7,861 bases of DNA, taken from positions 1 to 7,861 of the forward strand of contig URWC01000086.1 in NCBI GenBank assembly GCA_900551555.1, in the 5' to 3' direction. The translations under genes and the position numbers were made by a program. This document shows, one piece after another, positions 1 to 5,606 of this stretch; the first letter of the stretch is position 1; each line of letters starts with the position of its first letter. Source of the DNA: an uncultured Collinsella sp. GTDB taxonomy: Bacteria; Actinomycetota; Coriobacteriia; Coriobacteriales; Coriobacteriaceae. The notes under the pieces were generated by a model. That model saw nothing but the letters and a program-made list of their open reading frames with translations. It was not told where the DNA came from and ran no database searches.

Positions 1-225
1 TGCCTGTGCGGCACGGCGACGCTCATCGAGCAGCTGGCCCAGACCAAGGGCATCCCGGTCACGCGCGTAGATATTCCCGCGCAGCTCAAGGGTGCCCTGT
101 TCCTGGTGAGCGACGAGCACGGTGTGGTTGCCGCCGCCGACTCCGACTCCGACGCCGCCGACTCCGACGCCGCCACGGTCGCCTTCTTCGCCGACGGCTA
201 CGAAAAGCTTCGCGCCCGCCGCTAA
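1..225 (+). CDS. C-terminal fragment of an unrecognised protein with an Ala-Asp-Ser repeat
   Basis: The first frame is open from the window edge to a TAA at 223-225, giving the last 74 residues of a protein whose start lies outside the window. The fragment begins CLCGTATLIEQLAQ, continues with an alternating hydrophobic stretch (GIPVTRVDIP, GALFLVSDEHG), then a low-complexity tract of Ala, Asp and Ser (about residues 44-58), and ends FFADGYEKLRARR. I do not recognise the family. The mixed helix/strand pattern suggests the end of a soluble domain, with the acidic repeat as a loop near the C-terminus. Codon use is strongly G/C-ending, as in the flanking genes, which supports real coding. No membrane segment is visible. 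Whether it belongs with the downstream two-component genes cannot be told; about 170 bp rich in inverted repeats separates them. Confidence 0.6.
   Translation, partial: CLCGTATLIEQLAQTKGIPVTRVDIPAQLKGALFLVSDEHGVVAAADSDSDAADSDAATVAFFADGYEKLRARR
133..174 (+). repeat. Short in-frame tandem repeat (15-bp unit, AADSD)
   Basis: The 15-bp unit GCCGCCGACTCCGAC occurs at 133-147 and again at 154-168. A 6-bp partial copy (TCCGAC) lies between them and a further GCCGCC follows. It encodes AADSD-SD-AADSD-AA inside the upstream partial gene. All units are multiples of three, so copy-number change by replication slippage would keep the frame. Confidence 0.8.
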
Positions 226-240
226 ATGATTTTTCTGGGA

Positions 241-358
241 CGGGATTAAAAACTCATTTAATTCCCGTGCCCGTTGCGAGCGAGGGGCAAGCCCCTGCCG
301 CTCGCGAACAGTTCTGTCACCTTGGTGACGCGCGAGGCGCATACCTGCGGCTCCGCAG
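241..358 (+). promoter_or_regulatory. Cluster of inverted repeats in the leader of the response-regulator gene
   Basis: Four hairpin-forming dyads follow one another. (a) 241-250 pairs with 257-267 (CGGGATTAAA against TTTAATTCCCG, one bulged T, 6-nt loop), 15 nt after the upstream stop. (b) 274-287 pairs with 292-307: a 9-bp outer stem, a 2-nt bulge and a 5-bp inner stem closing a CAAG loop. (c) GTCACC 316-321 with GGTGAC 324-329. (d) CTGCGG 345-350 with CCGCAG 353-358. A small GAAC-A-GTTC dyad (306-314) also lies here. None is followed by a T-run, so they are poor Rho-independent terminators, although (a) or (b) could still end the upstream transcript. I infer either a structured 5' leader or protein-binding sites controlling the regulator gene. 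No convincing -35/-10 pair was found. Confidence 0.45.
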
Positions 359-398
359 CCATAATGGTGGCAAGACAACCAAGAGGGGAGTGGAATCC

Positions 399-1070
399 AT
401 GGCGCTGATCTATGTCGTTGAGGACGACGAGCCCATTCGTCGTGAGCTTGTCGACATCCTTGCCCGCGCCGGTTTTGAGGTTGAGACATGCGAATCGTTT
501 GAGCATGTCTCGCGCGATATTCTCGCCGCCGCGCCCGACCTAGTGCTGCTCGACCTCACGCTTCCCGTCAAGGACGGCCAGCATATCTGCCACGAGGTTC
601 GCCGCGAATCCGAGGTTCCCATCATCGTCCTTACGTCGCGCGCGACCGAGATCGACGAGGTCATGGCCATGACGCTTGGCGCGGACGACTTTGTTCCCAA
701 GCCTTACAGCGCCCGCGTGCTCGTGGCGCGCATCAATGCCTTGCTGCGCCGCACCGCGGCGGCGGGCGAGCGTAGCACGCTCGTCCACAAGGGACTGGAG
801 CTCGACCTCGCACGCTCCATGGTCACCAATACGCAAACCGGTACCAGCACCGAGCTCACCAAAAACGAACTGCGTATCCTCTCGCTGCTTCTGAGCCGCG
901 CGGGCAAGATTGTTTCGCGCTCGGCCATCATGCAGGACCTGTGGGACTCCGACGCCTTCGTGGACGACAACACGCTCACCGTCAACATCAACCGCCTGCG
1001 CACCACGCTCGAAAAAATCGGCATCAAGGGGTATTTGACAACGCACCGCGGCCAAGGCTATTCGGTCTAG
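399..1070 (+). CDS. OmpR-family response regulator (Bce-type two-component system)
   Basis: A 223-residue DNA-binding response regulator. The receiver domain spans about residues 1-117. Acidic pocket residues E8, D9 and D10 follow strand 1; the predicted phospho-acceptor is D52 (VLLDLTLP), with switch threonine T79 (IIVLTS) and conserved lysine K101 (VPKPY). The C-terminal part (about 130-223) is a winged helix of the OmpR/PhoB type, with ELTKNELRILSLLLSRAGKIVSR, a DNTLTVNINRLR recognition-helix region and the terminal RGQGYSV. On phosphorylation by the kinase it should bind DNA and control transcription, classically of a peptide-antibiotic ABC transporter in BceRS-like systems. The ATG at 399 is chosen because AGGGGAG (384-390) sits 8 nt upstream and the receiver domain begins at once. 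The frame stays open further upstream, but that stretch overlaps the previous gene and has no domain. The kinase gene follows after 9 nt, so the two are surely co-transcribed. Confidence 0.93.
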   Translation: MALIYVVEDDEPIRRELVDILARAGFEVETCESFEHVSRDILAAAPDLVLLDLTLPVKDGQHICHEVRRESEVPIIVLTSRATEIDEVMAMTLGADDFVPKPYSARVLVARINALLRRTAAAGERSTLVHKGLELDLARSMVTNTQTGTSTELTKNELRILSLLLSRAGKIVSRSAIMQDLWDSDAFVDDNTLTVNINRLRTTLEKIGIKGYLTTHRGQGYSV

Positions 1071-1079
1071 GGGCCGGCT

Positions 1080-2123
1080 ATGTCGTTTGGCAAGTTCTTT
1101 AAAGACGCACTGCTTCCCGTCGCCGTGTGGACGTGCGGCGTGCTGCTGAGCTGCTTTGTGCTGACGGTCGCCGGTGCACCCGTCTCTATCGTGGTCGTGG
1201 CGGTCGGCGTGTCCTTTATCTTTGGCATGCTCGGCATCGTGATCGAATACGCTCGCCGTCGCCGTTTTCTGCGTCAGTTGGAGCGCGCGGCCGAGGAGCT
1301 CGAGAGTCCCGCATGGGTGCAGGAGATGGTGCAATGCCCGACCTATGCCGAGGGCGAGCTCGAGTACGAGGTCTTGCGCCGGGTGGGCAAGGCGGCATGC
1401 GACGAGGTTGCCGAAGGCCGGCGTCAGACCGATGACTATCGCGACTATATCGAGAGCTGGGTCCACGAGGCCAAGCTGCCCCTGGCGGCGGCCCATCTGA
1501 TTTTGGAAAACCTGGATGGCAGCGAAGACGACCTGTCGCGTGTGGATGACCTGGGTCGCGAGCTGGCTCGCGTGGAGCGCTATATCGACCAGGCGCTGTA
1601 CTACGCGCGCTCGGAAGTCGTGGAGCGCGACTACTTGATTCGCCGCTGGGATCTCAAGACCCTGGTGACGGGCGCGATTAAGGCCAACGCGCGCGAGCTC
1701 ATCGCGGCGCACGTGGCCCCGGTGTGCGAGAACCTCGACTTTGAGGTCTTTACCGACGAGAAGTGGCTCGAGTTTATTCTGGGCCAGCTCATTCAGAACA
1801 GCATTAAATATGCGCGCGCGGATGGCGCAAAGATCGTGTTTTCGGGTGCGTTGCTGGACGAGGGCCTGGCAAGCGAGCGCATCGAGCTTACCGTCGCGGA
1901 CAACGGCTGCGGCGTGAGCGCGGCCGACCTGCCGCGCGTGTTCGAGAAGGGCTTTACCGGCGACAACGGCCGCACCACCAAGCGCGCAACGGGCATCGGT
2001 CTCTATCTGGTGGCGCGCCTGTGCTCCAAGATGGGCATCGACGTCACCGCGGCATCCGACGCCGGCGAAGGCTTTGTCGTCACGTTTGCCTTCTCGACCA
2101 ACAAGTTCCAATACTTTGAGTAG
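1080..2123 (+). CDS. Intramembrane-sensing (BceS-like) sensor histidine kinase
   Basis: A 347-residue membrane sensor kinase, presumed partner of the response regulator just upstream. Two hydrophobic segments (about 11-31 and 35-55) are joined by only a few residues (around G32-P34), so there is no extracellular sensor domain. This is the hallmark of intramembrane-sensing kinases such as BceS and GraS, which usually sense through an ABC transporter. A basic stretch (RRRR, 59-62) and a helical linker lead to the DHp domain, with autophosphorylated H129 in WVHEAKLPLA. The ATPase domain has the N box (QNSIKYA, N240), G1 (DNGCGV, D274), F box (FEKGFTG) and G2 (TGIGLYL, around G305). The position four after the histidine is Leu (L133) rather than the Thr/Asn often needed for phosphatase activity. 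The ATG is preceded by AGGGG at 1069-1073, overlapping the regulator's stop codon. No BceAB-type transporter genes lie in the window. Confidence 0.9.
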   Translation: MSFGKFFKDALLPVAVWTCGVLLSCFVLTVAGAPVSIVVVAVGVSFIFGMLGIVIEYARRRRFLRQLERAAEELESPAWVQEMVQCPTYAEGELEYEVLRRVGKAACDEVAEGRRQTDDYRDYIESWVHEAKLPLAAAHLILENLDGSEDDLSRVDDLGRELARVERYIDQALYYARSEVVERDYLIRRWDLKTLVTGAIKANARELIAAHVAPVCENLDFEVFTDEKWLEFILGQLIQNSIKYARADGAKIVFSGALLDEGLASERIELTVADNGCGVSAADLPRVFEKGFTGDNGRTTKRATGIGLYLVARLCSKMGIDVTAASDAGEGFVVTFAFSTNKFQYFE

Positions 2124-2168
2124 TCGTCGCGGTGTAACGTCCCGGAGCGTCATTCACGTTAAGACATA

Positions 2169-2184
2169 TATCCCAAACGGGATA
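2169..2184. promoter_or_regulatory. Candidate HipB operator O1
   Basis: The perfect dyad TATCCCAAACGGGATA lies 56 bp before the hipB start, at the -35 side of the candidate promoter. Its sequence is the exact reverse complement of the core of the second site at 2208-2223. The half-sites TATCC/GGATA match those known for E. coli HipB (TATCC-N8-GGATA), but the spacer here is 6 rather than 8. Binding by the adjacent HipB is inferred from position and repetition. Confidence 0.75.
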
Positions 2185-2198
2185 ATTCCATCATGATG

Positions 2199-2207
2199 TG
2201 CTATGAT
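2199..2207 (+). promoter_or_regulatory. Candidate extended -10 promoter of hipBA
   Basis: TGCTATGAT fits the extended -10 form TGnTATAAT, with TATGAT at 2202-2207. No good -35 hexamer exists at 17-18 bp spacing; O1 occupies that position. Transcription would start near 2213-2215, inside the second operator dyad, so repressor binding there would block initiation. Confidence 0.5.
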
Positions 2208-2230
2208 TATCCCGTTTGGGATAATCATAG
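2201..2230. promoter_or_regulatory. Candidate HipB operator O2, a 13-bp-arm palindrome
   Basis: The arms CTATGATTATCCC (2201-2213) and GGGATAATCATAG (2218-2230) are perfectly complementary around a GTTT centre. The core TATCCCGTTTGGGATA repeats O1 in reverse complement; the dyad centres are 39 bp apart. The palindrome covers the -10 element and runs into the AGGGG ribosome-binding sequence (2229-2233). It could therefore act as a repressor site, and as a hairpin near the ribosome-binding site in any transcript starting further upstream. A smaller palindrome, CATCATGATG (2189-2198), lies between O1 and O2. Confidence 0.75.
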
Positions 2231-2239
2231 GGGATTAGC

Positions 2240-2485
2240 ATGCAAGACTGGAATGAGCGAACGATTTTTGACCCAGCTGAACTCGGTGCATATTTGCGTG
2301 AGCGCCGGAAGAAGCTCGGTTATACCCAACGCGATGTGGCTGATTTCAACCAGTGCAGTTTGCGCTTTGTGAGCGAGCTTGAGCGTGGAAAGGCGGGTGC
2401 CAATCTTCGCCAAACCCTTCAAATCGCTAACAGCTTGGGGGTCGATTTGATCCTGAGGGAGAGGGGCGACGGTTCATGGCATTAA
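2240..2485 (+). CDS. hipB: HipB-like antitoxin, XRE-family HTH repressor
   Basis: An 81-residue protein made almost entirely of a Cro/C1-type helix-turn-helix. It runs from AELGAYLRERRKKLGYTQ through DVADFNQCSLRFVSELERGKAG to LRQTLQIANSLGVDLIL (about residues 13-72). It should dimerise, bind operators in its own promoter and neutralise the HipA kinase encoded next. The short tail RERGDGSWH carries a Trp two residues from the end; E. coli HipB also ends in a Trp (W88), part of a tail that contacts HipA. The ATG at 2240 has AGGGG (2229-2233) about 6 nt upstream. The gene overlaps hipA by 10 nt in another frame, so the two are translationally coupled, as usual for this family. The symbol rests on HTH type plus the hipA neighbour, since small HTH proteins are not distinctive alone. 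Confidence 0.88.
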   Translation: MQDWNERTIFDPAELGAYLRERRKKLGYTQRDVADFNQCSLRFVSELERGKAGANLRQTLQIANSLGVDLILRERGDGSWH

Positions 2486-3765
2486 AGGTTTATCGTGAGT
2501 ATCGGGGAACGTTTGAGCTGGTCGGAGAATTTGAGAGGGCCGACCCCGTAAACGAGACGTTTGCATATGATGAGGGATATCTTGAACGCGACGATGCTGC
2601 CGCACTCTCAGCTTCTCTTCCCTTGCGACATGACCCATATACCAGCAATGAGTTTTCGGCCTTCTTTTCGGGCATGCTTCCCGAGGGCCCGGTTCGGCAT
2701 GAGCTGTCGATGCGTTTTCAAATCCCCCAGTCAGACTATTTATCGATGCTCGAGCGTTTGGGCGATGAGTGCGTTGGTGCCTTGAGGTTTCTCGGCGATG
2801 AGAAATCGAGCTACGATCCGGGCTATCGTCCTCTGCAAGACGAGGATTTTGAGGCACTTTCTAAGGCGGAAGTGTTTGAGATTGCAAATGATATGCAGGA
2901 TTCGAGGCTGTCGTTGGCGGGCGCTCAGTCTAAAACCGGTTGGTTTTTACCGCGCGGTAAAGATGCAAAAAAGGCCGGGTCGGGGGATTGGATGCTGCCG
3001 CTCGGCTCTGCCCCCTCGACTCACATAGTCAAGATTGCTTCAACTAAACATCCGGATTTGCCGTTCAACGAATTAATTTGCATGACGGCAGCGTCTGCTG
3101 CTGGGCTTGAAATTGCCCGTTCAGAAGCTTCGGATACGATTCCTGGTGCGTTCTTTTCCGAGCGTTATGACAGAATCTGGAGCAATGAGCCGCCGTCGAT
3201 GAGCGGATTCGATGTGCCTCTGAGGCTGCATCAGGAGGATTTTTGCCAAGCGGTTGGCTGGCCTTCGTATGTGAAATACGAGACACGTCCCGATAGCTGC
3301 TATATGGTTCTTTGCGGCCGATTGATAAGAGAGCAATCGTCTAACGTAATTGCTGATACTCAAATGTTCGCTCGTCAGGTAATGGTCGATTATGCGTTGG
3401 GGAATTGCGACTCGCATCTCAAGAACCATTCGTTTCTCTATAGTCCGAGTTGGCGGGAAAAGAGGTTGGCCCCTGCATACGATATTATCTGCACGACGAT
3501 AATGGGATACGACCATAATCTTGGGATTGATATTGGGGATCACCGGGTGATCGATGGGGTGACTCCTGAAGATTTCGAATTCATGTCTCAAGATTTGCAT
3601 CTACCACTCAAGATGATTAAGAACATCGCGGCGGAAGTGGCTGAAGGGGTGTCTGCCCAGCTTGCAGAACTTGCCTCTGCAACCGGAGATTTGGGTAGGG
3701 TCGCTCTGAAAATTCAGACGGACTCCGTTGAGAGAATGAGGGTTCTGGAGCAATTCTCAGTCTAA
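2476..3765 (+). CDS. hipA: HipA-like serine/threonine kinase toxin
   Basis: A 429-residue protein close in length to E. coli HipA (440). HipA of E. coli phosphorylates glutamyl-tRNA synthetase, which halts translation and promotes persistence; the target here is not known from sequence. The N-terminal domain (about 1-110) has the family features FSGMLPEGPVR and GDECVGAL. The kinase core starts with SLAGAQSKT (146-154), where S146 aligns with the autophosphorylated serine of E. coli HipA (S150). THIVKIAS, FNELICMT and RYDR follow, then the HQEDFCQA motif. Catalytic D312 and N317 lie in GNCDSHLKNHSF, and the metal-binding Asp D336 in APAYDII. All key residues are present, so an active toxin is expected. 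The ATG lies within the end of hipB. Base composition is lower in GC than the flanks (sampled lines 40-50% against 62-73%), suggesting horizontal acquisition. Confidence 0.93.
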   Translation: MALKVYREYRGTFELVGEFERADPVNETFAYDEGYLERDDAAALSASLPLRHDPYTSNEFSAFFSGMLPEGPVRHELSMRFQIPQSDYLSMLERLGDECVGALRFLGDEKSSYDPGYRPLQDEDFEALSKAEVFEIANDMQDSRLSLAGAQSKTGWFLPRGKDAKKAGSGDWMLPLGSAPSTHIVKIASTKHPDLPFNELICMTAASAAGLEIARSEASDTIPGAFFSERYDRIWSNEPPSMSGFDVPLRLHQEDFCQAVGWPSYVKYETRPDSCYMVLCGRLIREQSSNVIADTQMFARQVMVDYALGNCDSHLKNHSFLYSPSWREKRLAPAYDIICTTIMGYDHNLGIDIGDHRVIDGVTPEDFEFMSQDLHLPLKMIKNIAAEVAEGVSAQLAELASATGDLGRVALKIQTDSVERMRVLEQFSV

Positions 3766-3770
3766 AGCAA

Positions 3771-3799
3771 AGCGGGGCCACCGTAATTGTGGCCCCGCT
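3771..3799. terminator. Bidirectional terminator between hipA and the usp gene
   Basis: An 11-bp perfect GC-rich stem (AGCGGGGCCAC at 3771-3781 with GTGGCCCCGCT at 3789-3799) closes a 7-nt loop, 5 nt after the hipA stop. On the plus strand only CTTGG follows. On the minus strand the stem runs into TTTGCTTT, a better U-tract for the convergent usp gene. It probably serves both. Confidence 0.8.
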
Positions 3800-3855
3800 C
3801 TTGGAAGACTTGGGCACGCGGGCTTGCGCTCCGCGATGCGTTAGGCGTACGTTTG

Positions 3856-4293
3856 CTACTTCACGACCAAGATGTCGCAGTCGGTGTTGCGCAGCAGGAA
3901 CGTCGAAATCGAACCCAGCAGCGCATACTTGATCGAGGACAGGCCGCGGGCGCCGCAGAGCACCAGGTCGGGCTTAACCACGTCGAGCATCTCGTCCTTG
4001 AGCGTCTCGCGAATGCGGCCGGCGCGAATCATGACCTCGACCTCGGGAATATCGGGATTGGCCTTGGCCTCTTCGAGCTGCTTGGCGATGGAGTTCTTAA
4101 ATGCTTCCTCTAGGCCGTTGACCAGATCGACCGGATAGGAACCGGCGCTCTCGAGCGCCGTGGAATCGATAACGTGGCCGATGATTAGCTTGGCGCCGTT
4201 GTTCGCGGCGACCTTGATGGCGCGTGCGAGCACAAAATCCTGCTGCTCAGTACCGTCGAGTGAAACAAATACCTTGGTGTAGCCCTCGTTCAT
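3856..4293 (-). CDS. Universal stress protein (UspA family, ATP-binding type)
   Basis: A 145-residue single-domain universal stress protein, the normal length for the family. It begins YTKVFVSLDGTEQQDFVLARAI (strand 1 with the conserved Asp, D13) and has LIIGHVID (strand 2). Near the C-terminus is the nucleotide-binding signature G-2x-G-9x-G-S: G114 and G117 in GARG, then G127 and S128, followed by STFLLRNTDCDILVVK. Because this signature is complete, the protein probably binds ATP, like MJ0577, rather than being of the non-binding UspA type. Such cytoplasmic dimers accumulate under starvation and stress, with poorly defined biochemistry. A near-perfect ribosome site AAGGAGG (complement of 4299-4305), 5 nt before the ATG, fixes the start. 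It is convergent with hipA and divergent from uppP, and appears to be a single-gene transcript. Confidence 0.93.
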   Translation of the reverse strand: MNEGYTKVFVSLDGTEQQDFVLARAIKVAANNGAKLIIGHVIDSTALESAGSYPVDLVNGLEEAFKNSIAKQLEEAKANPDIPEVEVMIRAGRIRETLKDEMLDVVKPDLVLCGARGLSSIKYALLGSISTFLLRNTDCDILVVK

Positions 4294-4387
4294 GGTTTCC
4301 TCCTTGGTCTATCGCACGGGCGTGGGGCTCGTGCATCGGGCGGGCGCGGATGCGTGGCCGCCGGACACTTTATCTTGTTGCAGTTAT

Positions 4388-4403
4388 ACCCAAGGATTTG
4401 GGT
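4388..4403. promoter_or_regulatory. Small palindrome in the usp/uppP divergent intergenic region
   Basis: ACCCAA (4388-4393) and TTGGGT (4398-4403) form a 6-bp dyad around GGAT, near the middle of the region between the divergent starts. On the minus strand it directly adjoins TATAAC (complement of 4383-4388), a possible -10 for the usp gene, though no good -35 is seen. On the plus side GATAAT (4474-4479) is a possible uppP -10, also without a clear -35. An operator role is only a suggestion. Confidence 0.3.
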
Positions 4404-4527
4404 TTGACCGCTCGCAATTCTGTGAACGGACGAGTTTTTTGGTAAGGGTAGGCGCAGACGCGCCCGAACGGTTGATAATGGGACATCGCCCGCACCGTCC
4501 GCAGAACAATATCGGCGGGTGTCTAAC

Positions 4528-4534
4528 GAGGGGG
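4528..4534 (+). promoter_or_regulatory. Ribosome-binding site deciding the uppP TTG start
   Basis: GAGGGGG lies 5 nt before TTG at 4540. The in-frame GTG at 4519 has only a weak GGCGG immediately before it. TTG gives a protein starting (M)DIIELLKSAFMGLVEG, the usual start of this family. Confidence 0.65.
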
Positions 4535-4539
4535 TCCCT

Positions 4540-5520
4540 TTGGATATCATCGAGCTTCTAAAATCTGCTTTCATGGGCCTGGTCGAGGGCATCACCGAAT
4601 GGCTGCCTGTTTCGTCGACCGGTCATATGATCTTGGTGGACGAGTTCGTCAAGATGAACGTGAGCGAGACGTTCTGGAATATGTTCCTGGTCGTGATTCA
4701 GCTCGGCGCCATTCTGGCCGTCTGTGTGCTGTTCTTCCATGAGCTCAATCCGTTCTCGCCCAGCAAGGGCAAGGAGGGCCGTCGCGACACCTGGGTGCTG
4801 TGGGGCAAGATTGTGCTCGGCTGCATTCCCGCCGCGGCGATCGGTCTGCCGCTTAACGACTGGATGGAGGAGCATTTCTACAATGCTCCCGTCGTGGCGC
4901 TGGCGCTCATTGTGTACGGCGTGCTGTTTATCGTGATCGAGAACTGGCGCGCGAGCAAGCGCGAGGAAATGGCCGTTGCCGGTTCGTTTGGTTCGCGTGC
5001 TGTGGTGTCGGGTGGACGTCCCGCCGGTGCGCACTTTGCGGCGCCCGCCGCGGCTACCGCTGAGGATGAGGACGATGACGAGAATCTGGACTTTGGCTCC
5101 ATCGCCACGCTCGAGGACCTGAGCTGGAAGACTGCGCTGGGTATCGGCTGCTTCCAGGTGCTTTCGCTGGTGCCTGGTACGTCTCGCTCCGGTTCTACCA
5201 TCATCGGCGGCCTGCTTTTGGGCTGCACGCGTTCGGTGGCGTCCAAGTTTACGTTCTTCCTGGCCATCCCGGTCATGTTTGGCGCGAGTGCGCTCAAGCT
5301 GGTCAAGTACTTCATCAAGGGCGGCACGTTCGGTGCCAACGAGGTCGCTATCCTGGGCGTGGGCTGCGTTGTGGCCTTTGTGGTTTCGCTCATCGCCATC
5401 AAGTGGCTCATGGGCTTCGTCCGCCGTCACGACTTCAAGTGCTTCGGTGCCTACCGCATCATCCTGGGCATCGTAGTGCTCGCATACTTCTTCGTTCTGG
5501 AGCCGATGCTCAGCCTCTAA
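4540..5520 (+). CDS. uppP: Undecaprenyl-diphosphate phosphatase (UppP/BacA)
   Basis: A 326-residue integral membrane enzyme that removes a phosphate from undecaprenyl diphosphate, recycling the lipid carrier for peptidoglycan and other surface polymers. It confers bacitracin tolerance when abundant. Signature 1 is EGITEWLPVSSTGH (residues 16-29), with E16, E20 and H29 matching catalytic E17, E21 and H30 of E. coli. Signature 2 is PGTSRSGST (212-220), with R216 matching E. coli R174. Hydrophobic segments include about 45-66, 111-134, 241-258, 275-295 and 306-322. The protein is longer than the usual 265-280 residues because of an insertion at about 142-187: Gly/Ala-rich, ending in an acidic EDEDDDE run (175-181). 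This explains the 42-residue offset of R216. The start is the TTG at 4540, supported by GAGGGGG 5 nt upstream; GTG at 4519 would add seven residues. It is monocistronic, with its own strong terminator. Confidence 0.93.
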   Translation: MDIIELLKSAFMGLVEGITEWLPVSSTGHMILVDEFVKMNVSETFWNMFLVVIQLGAILAVCVLFFHELNPFSPSKGKEGRRDTWVLWGKIVLGCIPAAAIGLPLNDWMEEHFYNAPVVALALIVYGVLFIVIENWRASKREEMAVAGSFGSRAVVSGGRPAGAHFAAPAAATAEDEDDDENLDFGSIATLEDLSWKTALGIGCFQVLSLVPGTSRSGSTIIGGLLLGCTRSVASKFTFFLAIPVMFGASALKLVKYFIKGGTFGANEVAILGVGCVVAFVVSLIAIKWLMGFVRRHDFKCFGAYRIILGIVVLAYFFVLEPMLSL

Positions 5521-5564
5521 CTTAGTCGACGCTGCGCGGCGGCCAGGGCGACAACTTGTCATTC

Positions 5565-5605
5565 AAAGGGGGTGGCATGACCAAAAGGTCTATGCCGCCC
5601 CCTTT
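5565..5605 (+). terminator. Rho-independent terminator of uppP
   Basis: A 14-bp stem with one G-T wobble (5565-5578 with 5592-5605) is extended inward by GACC/GGTC around an AAAA loop (5583-5586), and ends in CCCCCTTTTC. It begins 44 nt after the uppP stop. The A-run on the 5' side makes it usable from the opposite strand too. Confidence 0.92.
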
Positions 5606-5606
5606 T

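Noticed and set aside
241..267. Hairpin after the first gene as a Rho-independent terminator
   Set aside because: The stem is good but GTGCCCG follows rather than a T-run, so it is reported only as part of the leader hairpin cluster.
6..398. Upstream extension of the response-regulator reading frame to an ATG at 6
   Set aside because: The extension is Arg-rich, without domain content, overlaps the real upstream gene in another frame and crosses the hairpin cluster. The receiver domain and ribosome site both place the start at 399.
540..2153. Long open frame of 537 codons on the minus strand
   Set aside because: It lies opposite the regulator and kinase genes, has low-complexity His/Arg/Ala/Val composition and no recognisable motif. 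Such shadow frames are common where codons end in G or C.
2135..2161. TAACGT/ACGTTA dyad after the kinase gene as a terminator
   Set aside because: The arms are only 6 bp with a 15-nt loop and no T-run. No convincing terminator of the two-component operon was found, so read-through into hipBA is possible.
2169..2230. Paired inverted palindromes as transposon ends or an attachment site
   Set aside because: They sit close together at a promoter rather than flanking a segment. No transposase or integrase is present and no matching copy was noticed at the far side of hipA.
4558..5562. 334-codon open frame on the minus strand opposite uppP
   Set aside because: It has the composition of a shadow frame, with many His/Arg/Gln residues, while uppP on the plus strand has both family signatures.
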